Position numbers and translations under genes: made by a program. Under the pieces are notes generated by a model that saw only the letters and a program-made list of their open reading frames with translations, was not told the DNA's origin and ran no database searches. A DNA stretch of 64,000 nucleotides from Alphaproteobacteria bacterium (GTDB taxonomy: Bacteria > Pseudomonadota > Alphaproteobacteria > Micavibrionales > Micavibrionaceae): positions 186,001-250,000 of the forward strand of contig JAHDXS010000003.1 in the NCBI GenBank assembly GCA_023384135.1, written 5' to 3'. Positions within the stretch are counted from its first letter, which is position 1; every line of letters starts with the position of its first letter. Positions 17,616-26,815 of the stretch are shown piece after piece.

Positions 17616-18851
17616 ATGTCACAGAACAAAAATACAACAAAAAAGCGAGTCGCCGTCTTTTTCGGGGGGCGGTCGCCGGAGCATGACGTGAGCGTCGTCT
17701 CGGGCCTTCAGGCCATGAACGCGATCGACCAGACGCGCTACGCCCCGTTCCCGGTCTATATCGCGCCCGACGGCGAATGGTTGGTCGGTGAACTCCTGCG
17801 CGAACGCGCCAGCTACATGCTCGATGCCAACGCGCTCAAACAGGTCACGCCCGTCACCATCGACGTCCGCGCCGACCGTAAGGGCGTGCTCATCCCCAAG
17901 AAATCCGGCCTGTTCGGCGGCGCGAAACCGATTGAGTTCGACGTGGCGTTTCCCATCTTCCACGGCCTGATCGGCGAAGACGGCAATATTCAGGGCCTCT
18001 TCGAACTCGCCAACATCCCCTATACCGGAATGCGCACGAAGGCCTCCGCGATCCTGATGGATAAGGTCTCCACGAAACATTTCCTGCGCGCCCTCGACAT
18101 TCCTTACTTGCCTTACGCCGTGATCAAAAGGCCGGAAGAGGGGTATCTGATCCCCGAAGACAGGCTGGAGGCGCTGCTCGCCCCCCTGACATACCCCTGC
18201 ATTATCAAACCCTCGCATCTGGGCAGCTCCATCGGCGTGGCCAAGGTCCGCGACGCGCACGAAGCCAAGGCCTGCCTGCCCGCCGTGTTTGAATACGACC
18301 CCGTGGCGATTGCCGAACCGTTCGTTGAAAACCTCATCGAATATAACGTCTCCGTCTCCAAATGCTTCGACGGCAAGACCATCGTGACCTCGGCCATTGA
18401 GCGCCCGAAGGCCAAGGATGAGCTTCTGGACTTCAAACAGAAATACCTCTCTGGCGGCGGCACGAAGGGCGCAAAAGGCGGAACCAAAACCCCCGGCCAG
18501 AGCAGCGAGGGCATGCTCTCCCTGACCCGCGAAATCAACCCGTCCCTGCCGAAGGAAACGGAAAATAACATCCGCACATGGGCCAACCGCCTGTTCGACG
18601 CTCTGGACGGCGCGGGCGCGCCGCGCATCGACTTCATCGGCAATTCCAAAACCGGACAAATCTGGATGAACGAGGTCAACCCGTGCCCCGGTTCGCTTGG
18701 TTATTTCCTGTGGGAGGCCGCGCCCCAGCCTCATCTCTTTACCGATTATCTCACCGCCCTCATCGAGGAGGCGTTCGCCGAAAACCGCAAGCTCGCTTTG
18801 CCGCGCGACCCGGTGCCCAAAGACGCCCGCCTGTTCAAACGCCCGAATTAG
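17616..18851 (+). CDS. ddl: D-alanine:D-alanine ligase
   Basis: Ddl makes the D-Ala-D-Ala dipeptide that a MurF adds to the muramyl tripeptide. The ATP-grasp protein has the N-terminal FFGGRSPEHDVSVVSG, the central IIKPSHLGSSIGVAKV and the Mg-binding end MNEVNPCPGS. At 411 residues it is longer than most Ddl proteins (about 310-370). A Gly/Lys-rich insert (about residues 280-295, GGGTKGAKGGTK) lies where the omega loop closes over the active site, and the C-terminus is extended. No strong ribosome-binding site is seen. It restarts the plus-strand dcw cluster after the inverted murF-like operon. Confidence 0.95.
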   Translation: MSQNKNTTKKRVAVFFGGRSPEHDVSVVSGLQAMNAIDQTRYAPFPVYIAPDGEWLVGELLRERASYMLDANALKQVTPVTIDVRADRKGVLIPKKSGLFGGAKPIEFDVAFPIFHGLIGEDGNIQGLFELANIPYTGMRTKASAILMDKVSTKHFLRALDIPYLPYAVIKRPEEGYLIPEDRLEALLAPLTYPCIIKPSHLGSSIGVAKVRDAHEAKACLPAVFEYDPVAIAEPFVENLIEYNVSVSKCFDGKTIVTSAIERPKAKDELLDFKQKYLSGGGTKGAKGGTKTPGQSSEGMLSLTREINPSLPKETENNIRTWANRLFDALDGAGAPRIDFIGNSKTGQIWMNEVNPCPGSLGYFLWEAAPQPHLFTDYLTALIEEAFAENRKLALPRDPVPKDARLFKRPN

Positions 18852-18860
18852 GAACCCCCA

Positions 18861-19718
18861 ATGGCCCTGTTGTCCAGAGGCACAAGACAATCCGACATCC
18901 GCCGCCGCCGCGCGGCGGAGGATCGCCGCGTCGTCTGGCTGCGTCGCGCCGGAATCGCGGGCGGCATACTGATCTTAACCGGATGGCTGGGCGCGTGGTT
19001 TGTGCTGACGGATATGGACACGCGCACGTACAGCTGGGTTTACGAAAAATCCCTGACCGCCTCGGCCAACATGGGCTACCGGGTGCAGGATATTCTCGTC
19101 GAGGGCCGCGTGAACGCTGACCGCGAATCCCTGATCGCTCTGCTCGGCGTTGGGCGCGGCGACCCCATCTTCAAGCTAAACCCGCAGGCCGTGCGCGAAG
19201 CCCTCAAGGCCACCGACTGGGTACGCGAGGCGCAGGTCGAGCGTCGCCTCCCCGCAACCATCTTCGTCCGGCTGGAGGAGCGCAAGCCGCTGGCCCTCTG
19301 GAAAACCGAAAAGGACATGCGCCTGATTGACGAAACCGGGGCGGTGATGAACATAAAAGATCTTCGTGCCTTCAGGGCCCTGCCACTGGTAACGGGGGAG
19401 GGTGCGCCCGCGCGTGCGCCGGAGCTTCTGGCCCTCCTGGAGGCCGAACCCTCCGTCAAATCCCGCATCGACAGCGCCCACCGCATCGAGGACCGCCGCT
19501 GGAACCTTCTGCTCAAAACCGGAGCGGTCGTAAAACTTCCTGAAAACGATCCTGGACTGGCGCTCAGGACTCTTGCGCTCTCCCATGAAAAAGAGCAGAT
19601 TATGGACTGGGACATCGATTCCATAGACCTGCGCGATCCGGGCCGGATCATCTTCCGAACCAAACTGGGTAAGGTACAAGAATATAAGACTGGGCTGGGT
19701 ATGGCCCAGGCCCTATAA
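18861..19718 (+). CDS. ftsQ: Cell division protein FtsQ
   Basis: FtsQ is the bitopic hub of the FtsQLB complex. The 285 residues show an Arg-rich cytoplasmic tail, a membrane helix (about 30-50), a POTRA domain (VQDILVEGRVNADRESLIALL, about 75-140) and the following FtsQ beta domain. The WVREAQVERRLPATIFVRL-like block closing the POTRA is typical. Start ATG 18861 has AGGAA upstream. It sits between ddl and ftsA as expected. Confidence 0.95.
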   Translation: MALLSRGTRQSDIRRRRAAEDRRVVWLRRAGIAGGILILTGWLGAWFVLTDMDTRTYSWVYEKSLTASANMGYRVQDILVEGRVNADRESLIALLGVGRGDPIFKLNPQAVREALKATDWVREAQVERRLPATIFVRLEERKPLALWKTEKDMRLIDETGAVMNIKDLRAFRALPLVTGEGAPARAPELLALLEAEPSVKSRIDSAHRIEDRRWNLLLKTGAVVKLPENDPGLALRTLALSHEKEQIMDWDIDSIDLRDPGRIIFRTKLGKVQEYKTGLGMAQAL

Positions 19719-19819
19719 GGCTTGAATCGCCCTGAAAACCCCATGAAATTGGGCGTAAAGGGTGGTTTTTGAGGGTTTTTGTTGCACGAACGAACGGCAA
19801 AAGGGTATTTACTGAGGCC

Positions 19820-21091
19820 ATGACCATATATAAGCCGAAGCCAAGAGGATCCGTGATTGCCGCGCTGGACGTGGGCAGCAGCAAGATTGCATGCTTCATC
19901 GGTCGCGTCGTCGATGATACCGGGGCCTTTGAGGTTTTGGGCGTCGGCCACCGCCCGTCTTTGGGCGTCAAAAGCGGTGTCGTTGTGGATCTCGATCAGG
20001 CCGAGGAAGCCATACGCCATGCCGTCCATGCCGCCGAGAAAATGGCGGCGCCCGAGGTCAAGGGCTACCCGCTGCGCGAGGTTATCGCGAATGTCTCCGG
20101 CGTCCATATCCGCTCCGAGGGGCACAGCGTAGACGTCCAGATCAACGGCCACGACATCACCGACAACGATGTGCTGCGCGCCTTGGCCCATGCTCAGGAA
20201 CGCGCCGCCGGCCCCGACACAGATTTGATTCACACCATTCCAACCTTCTTCCGGGTAGACGGCCACGACGGCATCCGCGATCCGCGCGGCATGTACGCCG
20301 AGGAGATGCACGTCGAAATTCACCTTGTCGCGGGCGAGCGCAGCGCCCTCCGCAATCTGGCCACCAGTATCGAGCGCAGCCACCTGGATGTAACGGCCTG
20401 CTGCATGTCCGCTTATGCCTCCGGCTTGGCCTCTCTGGTCGATGATGAAATGGATCTGGGCTGCACCGTGATCGACATCGGCGCAGGCCTGACCTCCTTC
20501 GCGGTCTTCCACGGCGGCTATATGATCCATTGCGACGCTATCCCCGTCGGCGGCAAGCACGTCACCAGCGACATCGCACGGGTCCTCGTCACCTCCGTGG
20601 CCGACGCCGAGCGCCTCAAGATTCTGTACGGCAGCGCGATTGCCTCCCATACGGATGAGTCCGACATGATCGACGTGCCCGTGTTGGGGGAAAACGAGCG
20701 CAGCAAGCCCAACCTGATTCCCCGCGCCCTCCTGATCGGCATCATCCAGCCGCGCTTCGAGGAAATCTTTGAAATCATCCGCCAGAAACTCACCGATACC
20801 GGGCTTGGCAAAATCATTGGCCGCCGCGTGGTGATTACCGGCGGCGCTAGCCAGACCCCCGGCCTGCGTGAACTGGCCCAGCATGTCTTGGACAAACAGG
20901 TCCGCCTTGGCCGCCCGATCCGCCTCTCCGGCCTCCCCGACGCCGTCAGCGGCCCGGCCTTCTCCACGGCTGCGGGTCTCCTCGCCTACGCCTCCGAACA
21001 TACCGGGGAAATGCCGGCCGAGATCATGGCCCGCGTCCGCCCGGAATCCTTCGTCCAGCGCGCCAAAATCTGGCTCCGCGAGAATTGGTAG
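19820..21091 (+). CDS. ftsA: Cell division protein FtsA
   Basis: FtsA is the actin-like ATPase that tethers FtsZ to the membrane and recruits the divisome. ATG 19820 is chosen because homology starts at MTIYKPKPRGSVIAALDVGSSK; this gives 423 residues. The phosphate-binding strand ALDVGSSKIACFIGR, the second phosphate loop CTVIDIGAGLTSFAVF and the adenosine block VITGGASQTPG are all visible. The C-terminal RAKIWLRENW is the amphipathic membrane-targeting helix. The gene that normally follows, ftsZ, is separated from it here by two extra genes. Confidence 0.96.
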   Translation: MTIYKPKPRGSVIAALDVGSSKIACFIGRVVDDTGAFEVLGVGHRPSLGVKSGVVVDLDQAEEAIRHAVHAAEKMAAPEVKGYPLREVIANVSGVHIRSEGHSVDVQINGHDITDNDVLRALAHAQERAAGPDTDLIHTIPTFFRVDGHDGIRDPRGMYAEEMHVEIHLVAGERSALRNLATSIERSHLDVTACCMSAYASGLASLVDDEMDLGCTVIDIGAGLTSFAVFHGGYMIHCDAIPVGGKHVTSDIARVLVTSVADAERLKILYGSAIASHTDESDMIDVPVLGENERSKPNLIPRALLIGIIQPRFEEIFEIIRQKLTDTGLGKIIGRRVVITGGASQTPGLRELAQHVLDKQVRLGRPIRLSGLPDAVSGPAFSTAAGLLAYASEHTGEMPAEIMARVRPESFVQRAKIWLRENW

Positions 21092-21241
21092 CCCGCCCTA
21101 CAATTCCCATAACACATCCTTTTGGCCTGTAAAATTAACGCGAAAACAATATTTTCGGTTTACATTAGTCTTTGGGCACATAGAATCATGGGCGTAGGCC
21201 TTCTTCTGGCACACGCCTGTTCCAACTCTGAAAAAAAGTTC

Positions 21242-21970
21242 ATGAGCTACAACCTTAAAGGTCTGACCGGTCTGGTCGTTTCCGATCACGATTCCAATCG
21301 GCGGATGCTGTTCAACATCCTGAAGGTTCTAGGGATCAAGGAGCCCCAGATCGCGCAGGACGTCGTCTCGGGGTTCCGCATGTTCCGGGAAGCCAAGTTC
21401 GACTTCGTACTCTCTGAGATCAAGGACGGCCGCAACGATGTCGTCGCGCTCGCTGATTTCATCCGCAAGGACGAACGCTCCCCCAATCCGATGACCCCGA
21501 TTATCTCCACCGTCGGCCCCGCGACCAAGCACTACGTGGAGGCGGCCCGCAACGCGGGCGTCAACGAGATGATCATGGCGCCCTACACCGTCAGCGACAT
21601 CGGCCAGATGATCGCCTACGTCATGACCGAGGCCAGCAAGCGCCAGCAGATCAAGACCGCGAAATACACCGGGCCCGACCGCCGCCGGGCGCAAAATCCC
21701 GCTTTTACGGGACCGTTCCGCCGCGAAGGGGACGAGCTTCTGCGCCAGAGCGTCGAGCGTGTCCAGTCGATGCAGGCGCAAGCCCAGGCCCAGGCGGCCC
21801 AGCAGGCCGCCCCGCCCAAACAGCCCGAATGGGTATCTGACGGCGAGTCGCAGGACCTCACCAAGATGCTTCTGGAAAATTACCTCAAGCACCACGAGAT
21901 TGTCTTCTCCAAGCTCAAATTCGCGCAGGAGGCCACCAAGCACAGCCTCGACCACATCCGCCAGACCTAA
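21242..21970 (+). CDS. Degenerate CheY-like receiver protein between ftsA and ftsZ
   Basis: The N-terminal 125 residues have the receiver-domain layout: acidic pair D15/D17 in LVVSDHDSNR, beta-3 strand FDFVLSEI, and beta-5 IMAPY. Three key positions are changed: the phospho-accepting Asp aligns with E59, and the conserved Lys before the cis-Pro is A113. It is therefore probably a pseudo-receiver, perhaps locked in an active-like state. After it come a YTGPDRRR motif, seen in other alphaproteobacterial single-domain receivers, a Gln/Ala-rich linker (about 175-195) and a helical C-terminus. ATG 21242 fits the fold start. The gene is co-oriented with ftsA and ftsZ and directly followed by an unknown ORF. 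A role in division control is inferred from position. Confidence 0.85.
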   Translation: MSYNLKGLTGLVVSDHDSNRRMLFNILKVLGIKEPQIAQDVVSGFRMFREAKFDFVLSEIKDGRNDVVALADFIRKDERSPNPMTPIISTVGPATKHYVEAARNAGVNEMIMAPYTVSDIGQMIAYVMTEASKRQQIKTAKYTGPDRRRAQNPAFTGPFRREGDELLRQSVERVQSMQAQAQAQAAQQAAPPKQPEWVSDGESQDLTKMLLENYLKHHEIVFSKLKFAQEATKHSLDHIRQT

Positions 21971-22007
21971 CGAGAGCGCACAGAGCAGCGGCGATTCCGG
22001 CAACGTT

Positions 22008-22430
22008 TTGGAATTCAAGAATTTCGACAAAATGTGGGAAGAAATCATCCATATGTTCGTTCAGGGCGGCCTGACAGAGGACGAAATCTTCAAGATCGAA
22101 AACATCATCACCACAATCCCGCCCGACATCAAGGAGCACTACAACGAGTTGACCGCGAAGGATAAAGACTTCGTGAAACTCGTCGAATCCATGAACGTCG
22201 CGGCATACAAAAAAGCCAAGAGCAAAGTCGCGGAGCTTCAGGCCCAGCCGAACATCATGTCCGGCATGAGCAAAGCGGACTACCAGCAGGCGATTATCAC
22301 GGAAACCGAAAAGAAACGCTCGGAGTCCGCGGGCGCAGCGACCCAAATTCCCGCTGCCCCGGCCAAACCGGAGCCGCCCAAAGAGCAAAAAATCCTCAGG
22401 TATGACTCCCACGGCAACCTGATTACCTGA
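22008..22430 (+). CDS. Unknown protein upstream of ftsZ, start uncertain
   Basis: Coding sequence is clear from about base 22010 to the stop at 22430: a helical, charged N-terminus (MWEEIIHMFVQGGLTEDEI), a Lys-rich middle, a Pro/Ala linker and a short conserved-looking tail ILRYDSHGNLIT. Possible starts are TTG 22008 (140 residues) or ATG 22032 (132 residues); neither has a good ribosome-binding site. The frame is open back through the stop of the preceding receiver gene, so the two could be joined by a +1 frameshift at that stop. No known family is recognised. Its place between a pseudo-receiver gene and ftsZ suggests it works with the receiver. Confidence 0.65.
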   Translation: MEFKNFDKMWEEIIHMFVQGGLTEDEIFKIENIITTIPPDIKEHYNELTAKDKDFVKLVESMNVAAYKKAKSKVAELQAQPNIMSGMSKADYQQAIITETEKKRSESAGAATQIPAAPAKPEPPKEQKILRYDSHGNLIT

Positions 22431-22846
22431 CCGCGCTGTCTCGGTTTTACGCTTTTCCCTTTTTTTCCCGCCTTTTTCCGGCAGGTTGCCCACCCGGATA
22501 TCCACAATATTCTGCAGCGGTTCTTTTCCACCGTTGCCGCAGATTAAGAGCGTTTGGGAAAGCTGAATCATATCCGCCACTTACATCGCGAATCTGAAAG
22601 CGAAAATGAACCGGACGTCATCCCTAAACGCCCGAAAATACTTGCGAATCTGTGGAAACCTTCGTCGCGGCCCTTTTCTATTGCGGGAATCATGCGATAA
22701 GCTTGGTCTAGAGAACAAAACGTCTGACTCGCACGCTTTCAAAATCGACGCCGGTATCGCAAAGAACTGTCGCCGGGATTCGTAAGGGAATGACGAAAAA
22801 ATTCTGAAATTCCAACCGAACATCCATTCCTCAGGGGTTCAACGCC
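22431..22846 (+). promoter_or_regulatory. ftsZ upstream region with six GANTC sites
   Basis: This 416-base stretch has no convincing ORF. It contains six GANTC sites at 22565, 22590, 22646, 22687, 22726 and 22777, where about one would be expected by chance in that 217-base span. GANTC is the target of the alphaproteobacterial cell-cycle methylase CcrM, which controls ftsZ in Caulobacter. A pyrimidine-rich tract follows the upstream stop. An AGGGG ribosome-binding site sits about eleven bases before the ftsZ ATG. I cannot assign -35/-10 boxes with confidence. Confidence 0.6.
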
Positions 22847-24628
22847 ATGATCAATATTAAAATCAAGCCCGCCGAGCTTCGCTCTCTCGCTCCCAAGATC
22901 GCCGTCATCGGTGTGGGCGGGGCAGGGGGTAACGCCGTCAATAACATGATCGCCTCAAATCTGGAGGGCTGTGAGTTTATCGTCTGCAACACGGACGCGC
23001 AGTCTCTTCAAGGGAATCAAGCGACCAACAAGGTCCAGCTTGGCGCAACCGTCACGGGCGGTCTCGGCGCGGGGTCTAAACCCGAAGTCGGGCAGGCTGC
23101 GGCGGAGGAAAGCCTTGAGGAAGTCATGCAATACCTTGAGGGCGCGAACATGGCCTTCATCACCGCCGGAATGGGCGGCGGAACGGGAACGGGCGCGGCC
23201 CCGGTCATCGCAAAGGCTTGCCGCCAGCAGGGCATCCTGACCGTCGGCGTGGTCACCAAGCCTTTCCATTTTGAGGGCGTCCACCGGATGGATCAGGCCG
23301 AGCGCGGCATCGAGGAAATGCAGGGCTACGTTGACACGCTGATCGTCATCCCCAACCAGAATTTGTTCCGTATCGCGAACGAAAAAACCACCTTCGCGGA
23401 AGCCTTCCGCATGGCCGACTCTGTTCTGCAATCCGGTGTGCGCGGCGTAACCGATCTGATGGTCCGCCCCGGTCTTGTTAACCTCGACTTCGCCGATATC
23501 CGCACGGCCATGCTCCAGATGGGCAAGGCCATGATGGGCACCGGCGAGGCGACGGGCGAAAAACGCGCCATTCAGGCCGCCGAATCCGCGATCAACAACC
23601 CGCTGCTCGACGAAGTGTCGATGAAGGGGGCGCACGGCGTCATCATCAACGTCACAGGCGGCTACGACATGACGCTGTTTGAGGCCGACGAAGCCTGTAA
23701 CCGCATCCGCGACGAAGTGGACCCCAACGCCAACATCATCTTCGGTGCAACGTTCGACGAGTCGATGGAGGGCACGATGCGCGTCTCCATTGTGGCGACG
23801 GGCATCGACCGCGAAGCCCGCAAAAGTAAAATCTTTGGTGGCACCGGCAAGGGCGGTGGCGGCATGAAACTGCCCGAGCAAGGCGCAGCCGCGCCGCTGG
23901 ATCGTGCGCAACCCAAGGCGGAATCGTCCGTCGCGGCGCAGCAACAAGCCATGCGCGAAACCGCTATTGGCGCGCTGACGGGCAAAGAGGCAGTCAGAGG
24001 TCTGAAGGCCCCGTCGTCCATCGCGTCCCGCAAATATACCCCGCAGGCAAGCGAGCCGCAGGAACAAGCGGAAGAAGAGGCTGAGCTATATCAAAGTCAT
24101 GATTTCGCCTCGCCTTCCGCGCCTCCGCCGGTTCAACATGAAGAAGCCGCCGAAGCAGTTTACGCCGCAGGCGGATCGGGCGGCGGATTGCTCCGCGGTT
24201 CCACGATGGGCGGCTCGTTCATTCCCCCCAAACCCGTAGAAGTTCCCTACGCGGGCTTCGAAGGTCCTGCGGGCCCGCATATCTCCAGCTTCCACGGCGC
24301 CCACATTTCAGGCATGCAGAAATCCGAAACCGAAACCTCGTCCGGCGTCACGGCTGCGACGGAACGTGTCCAGGCGAACAAAGGGCGGCGTTCGCCCTCG
24401 CTGTTCGAGCGTATCACCGGGTCGGTCCAGCAAAAGATCGACAGCTTTCGCGAAGACGAAGTCGGACACAAACCTCTGACCAAGGGCGTACCGGGACAGA
24501 CGAGAGGCGCGGTCTCTTCCGAACCCTCGCAGGGCAGCCTGAATATCAGCGCTCCGGCGAAGAAGCCCGGCTCGAAAATCGACGATGAGCTCGATATCCC
24601 GGCCTTCCTGCGTCGTCAAGCGAACTAG
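22847..24628 (+). CDS. ftsZ: Cell division protein FtsZ
   Basis: FtsZ is the tubulin-like GTPase that forms the Z-ring. The GTPase domain (about 15-325) has [12 protein letters not shown], the tubulin signature G110-G-G-T-G-T-G116 and the T7-loop text [12 protein letters not shown] long low-complexity linker (about 330-575) follows. The protein ends in the conserved FtsA-binding peptide DIPAFLRRQ. At 593 residues it is long, all from the linker, as is common in alphaproteobacteria. It is preceded by a GANTC-rich region and followed by a strong terminator, so it closes the cluster transcriptionally. Confidence 0.98.
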   Translation: MINIKIKPAELRSLAPKIAVIGVGGAGGNAVNNMIASNLEGCEFIVCNTDAQSLQGNQATNKVQLGATVTGGLGAGSKPEVGQAAAEESLEEVMQYLEGANMAFITAGMGGGTGTGAAPVIAKACRQQGILTVGVVTKPFHFEGVHRMDQAERGIEEMQGYVDTLIVIPNQNLFRIANEKTTFAEAFRMADSVLQSGVRGVTDLMVRPGLVNLDFADIRTAMLQMGKAMMGTGEATGEKRAIQAAESAINNPLLDEVSMKGAHGVIINVTGGYDMTLFEADEACNRIRDEVDPNANIIFGATFDESMEGTMRVSIVATGIDREARKSKIFGGTGKGGGGMKLPEQGAAAPLDRAQPKAESSVAAQQQAMRETAIGALTGKEAVRGLKAPSSIASRKYTPQASEPQEQAEEEAELYQSHDFASPSAPPPVQHEEAAEAVYAAGGSGGGLLRGSTMGGSFIPPKPVEVPYAGFEGPAGPHISSFHGAHISGMQKSETETSSGVTAATERVQANKGRRSPSLFERITGSVQQKIDSFREDEVGHKPLTKGVPGQTRGAVSSEPSQGSLNISAPAKKPGSKIDDELDIPAFLRRQAN

Positions 24629-24656
24629 AATCACCCAAACGGCGCAAGTCGTGAAG

Positions 24657-24687
24657 AAGGGGAGCCCGTCAAACGGCTCCCCTTTTT
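24657..24687 (+). terminator. Intrinsic terminator after ftsZ
   Basis: A perfect ten-base stem (AAGGGGAGCC at 24657-24666, GGCTCCCCTT at 24675-24684) with an eight-base loop is followed by a T-run to 24687. It lies 29 bases after the ftsZ stop and should end dcw transcription. Confidence 0.9.
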
Positions 24688-24740
24688 AACATATTGTTCT
24701 ATATAGAAAAATCATGTAACAAACCGTTACAAACCGTGAT

Positions 24741-24769
24741 TTGATGCACCGCAACGCAAAGGGTATTGT
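24741..24769 (+). promoter_or_regulatory. Candidate sigma-70 promoter for lpxC
   Basis: TTGATG (24741-24746) and TATTGT (24764-24769) are separated by 17 bases. They lie between the ftsZ terminator and lpxC, leaving a leader of about 40 bases. This is prediction from consensus only. Confidence 0.5.
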
Positions 24770-24817
24770 TCGAGAATACTGATGCCGCGCCACACGGCCA
24801 CCCAAACATAAAGACAG

Positions 24818-25741
24818 ATGAGTAAAATGACGGACTGCCGCCAAAAAACTATCCGCGACGCGATCACGATCAACGGTGTGGGCCTCCACTCCGGCCGCTA
24901 CACGCACATGACCCTGCGCCCCGCACCTGCCGATCACGGCATCGTCTTCATCCGCACGGATCTGAGCGGAAACCGCGTGATTCCCGCCCGTTGGGATCAT
25001 GTCGTGGACACCCGCCTGTGCACCGTCGTCGGCAACGAATCCGGCGCGACCGTCGGCACCATCGAACACTTGATGTCCGCCCTCTGCGGTTCCGGCATCG
25101 ACAACGTCCTCATCGAGATCGACGGCCCCGAAGTCCCCGTGATGGACGGCAGCGCCATGCCCTTTATAGAGGCGATTGATTCTGTCGGCCTGAAAACGCT
25201 GGCCGCACCCCGCCGCGCGATTCGCGTCCTGCGCGAGGTTTCCCTTGAGCAAGACGGCAAGCGCGTTAGCCTCAAGCCTTCCGTGCTGAGCATCTACGGC
25301 GGGGAGATCGAATTCGACCATGCCGAGATCGGCCGCCAGACCTTCCGCACCAGCCTTCTGAACGGCAATTTCCGTCACGACATCGCGCAGGCCCGCACCT
25401 TCGGCTTCCTGCATGAGGTCGAATATCTCCGCACGCAGGGGCTGGCTCTGGGCGGCTCCATGGATAATGCCATCGTTCTGGGCGGCGACAAGGTTCTGAA
25501 CCCCGGCGGCCTGCGCTTCGCCGACGAATTCATCCGCCACAAGATCCTCGACGCCATCGGCGACCTGCACCTCGCGGGCGGCCCGATTCTGGGCGAATAT
25601 CACGGCGTGAAGGCCGGCCACGCGCTGAACAATCAAATTCTCCGGGCGCTCTTCGCCTCCCGCGAAAACTGGGCGCTGACCGACATGACCATCCCCGCCG
25701 CCCCTTCCCGCGCCGACCGCGAAGCCCTTCTGGTCGCCTGA
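24818..25741 (+). CDS. lpxC: UDP-3-O-acyl-N-acetylglucosamine deacetylase LpxC
   Basis: LpxC is the zinc deacetylase that commits UDP-acyl-GlcNAc to lipid A synthesis. The 307 residues include GVGLHSG near the N-terminus, the zinc-ligand block TIEHLMSAL, VMDGSAMPF, and RHKILDAIGDLHLAG with the second zinc histidine and aspartate. HGVKAGHALN holds the catalytic histidine. ATG 24827 is an alternative start three codons downstream. The gene follows ftsZ as usual in proteobacteria. It is convergent with the next gene. Confidence 0.97.
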   Translation: MSKMTDCRQKTIRDAITINGVGLHSGRYTHMTLRPAPADHGIVFIRTDLSGNRVIPARWDHVVDTRLCTVVGNESGATVGTIEHLMSALCGSGIDNVLIEIDGPEVPVMDGSAMPFIEAIDSVGLKTLAAPRRAIRVLREVSLEQDGKRVSLKPSVLSIYGGEIEFDHAEIGRQTFRTSLLNGNFRHDIAQARTFGFLHEVEYLRTQGLALGGSMDNAIVLGGDKVLNPGGLRFADEFIRHKILDAIGDLHLAGGPILGEYHGVKAGHALNNQILRALFASRENWALTDMTIPAAPSRADREALLVA

Positions 25742-25754
25742 TCCGAAAACTTTG

Positions 25755-26603
25755 TTATTTTGTTTTGATCTCAACCAGCAAGGCTTGGGCCTTTTCGTCG
25801 CCTGCGTTGGCCGCCTGCGTAAGAAGTTTCGAGGCCGCCTCAAAATCGCCCTCTTGTCCGCGCTCAAGGCGGATGACCGCCGCATTATAGGCGGAAATAT
25901 TGTCCGAAAGCGCCGCTGCCATTTCAAAGGTCGCCAGAGCCTTCTCCGGGCAAAGAATAAAAACATCCCATCCTACGGCAGCATATCGTAAACTCTCAGC
26001 ATCCTTTTCCTTGGCAAAATAATCCTGAGCATGAATGTACGAACCATAAGGCAGAGCGATCATCAAATCATCGTCAGTCTTGTGTCGATAAGGGAACATT
26101 CCGCCAACGGTGAAAGCCTGTTTGGTTGAATAATAATCCCCATTCCCCTTGATCCACAAAAAACCGTCAATTCCCTTCACCGGAAACCCTTTCAGAGATT
26201 CTGACAATTCTTGTGAAAGACTTTTTGTGCGGCCCGTAGGCGTGTTCTCGGTCCAGGAAGCGTAAAGAACAACGCTTTTTACTTTGTCGTCCAAGCTTGA
26301 TTTAAGGCTCTCAGCCAGTTCCTTGGGGCGGATGATCCGCATGTCAGGGCCATAGAATCTCCAAGGACTGGACATAATGGAAACGGTGAGCAGGTTATCG
26401 CCGCCATCATCTAATTTTTGCCCATATTCATAAATTGAACGGATCCCATTAATACAATCATCAACTTTCGGGTCACAGTCTTTAACAGAGAGCGTGCCCT
26501 CCAAATGGAAGCCATGCTCGCATTCCGCGCTGGCCAAACCGGGGTTAATACATAAAACAAGGGCAACTAAAAAACCTGTGAAGAAACGGAACATCCTATG
26601 CAT
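25755..26603 (-). CDS. Secreted protein with Sel1/TPR-like C-terminus
   Basis: The start is placed at ATG 26603, where a signal peptide begins (MHRMFRFFTGFLVALVLC, cleavage after LASA), giving 282 residues; longer starts would overlap the bamD promoter region. The mature N-terminal half is a mixed domain with Cys pairs (AECEHGF, KDCDPKVDDC). The C-terminus (about the last 60 residues) has helical repeat text (ALATFEMAAAL, AASKLLTQAANAGDEKAQALL) like Sel1 or TPR repeats. Base composition is lower in GC than in neighbours. It is divergent from bamD and convergent with lpxC, an insertion in the lpxC-bamD order. Function unknown. Confidence 0.8.
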   Translation of the reverse strand: MHRMFRFFTGFLVALVLCINPGLASAECEHGFHLEGTLSVKDCDPKVDDCINGIRSIYEYGQKLDDGGDNLLTVSIMSSPWRFYGPDMRIIRPKELAESLKSSLDDKVKSVVLYASWTENTPTGRTKSLSQELSESLKGFPVKGIDGFLWIKGNGDYYSTKQAFTVGGMFPYRHKTDDDLMIALPYGSYIHAQDYFAKEKDAESLRYAAVGWDVFILCPEKALATFEMAAALSDNISAYNAAVIRLERGQEGDFEAASKLLTQAANAGDEKAQALLVEIKTK

Positions 26604-26815
26604 GGCTTTTAACATCACTTTTGAATATATGAGGTGCCATAATAACGAGGCTTGAAGGACTATAAAACCGAATTTGTAAAAGCAGTCTGGATTTTCAATA
26701 ATCACCCCCCAAACATCAAGCAACCAAAGTGGGCTCAAATGACTCCTCCCTTGTCCGCTATCCGCTTTTGTGCATAGTAGGAAAAACACACAAAACGGCA
26801 TCACCGGAGCTTTCG

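Noticed and set aside
19076-21001. 641-codon minus-strand frame opposite ftsQ and ftsA
   Set aside because: It spans two well-identified genes on the other strand and has low-complexity shadow composition.
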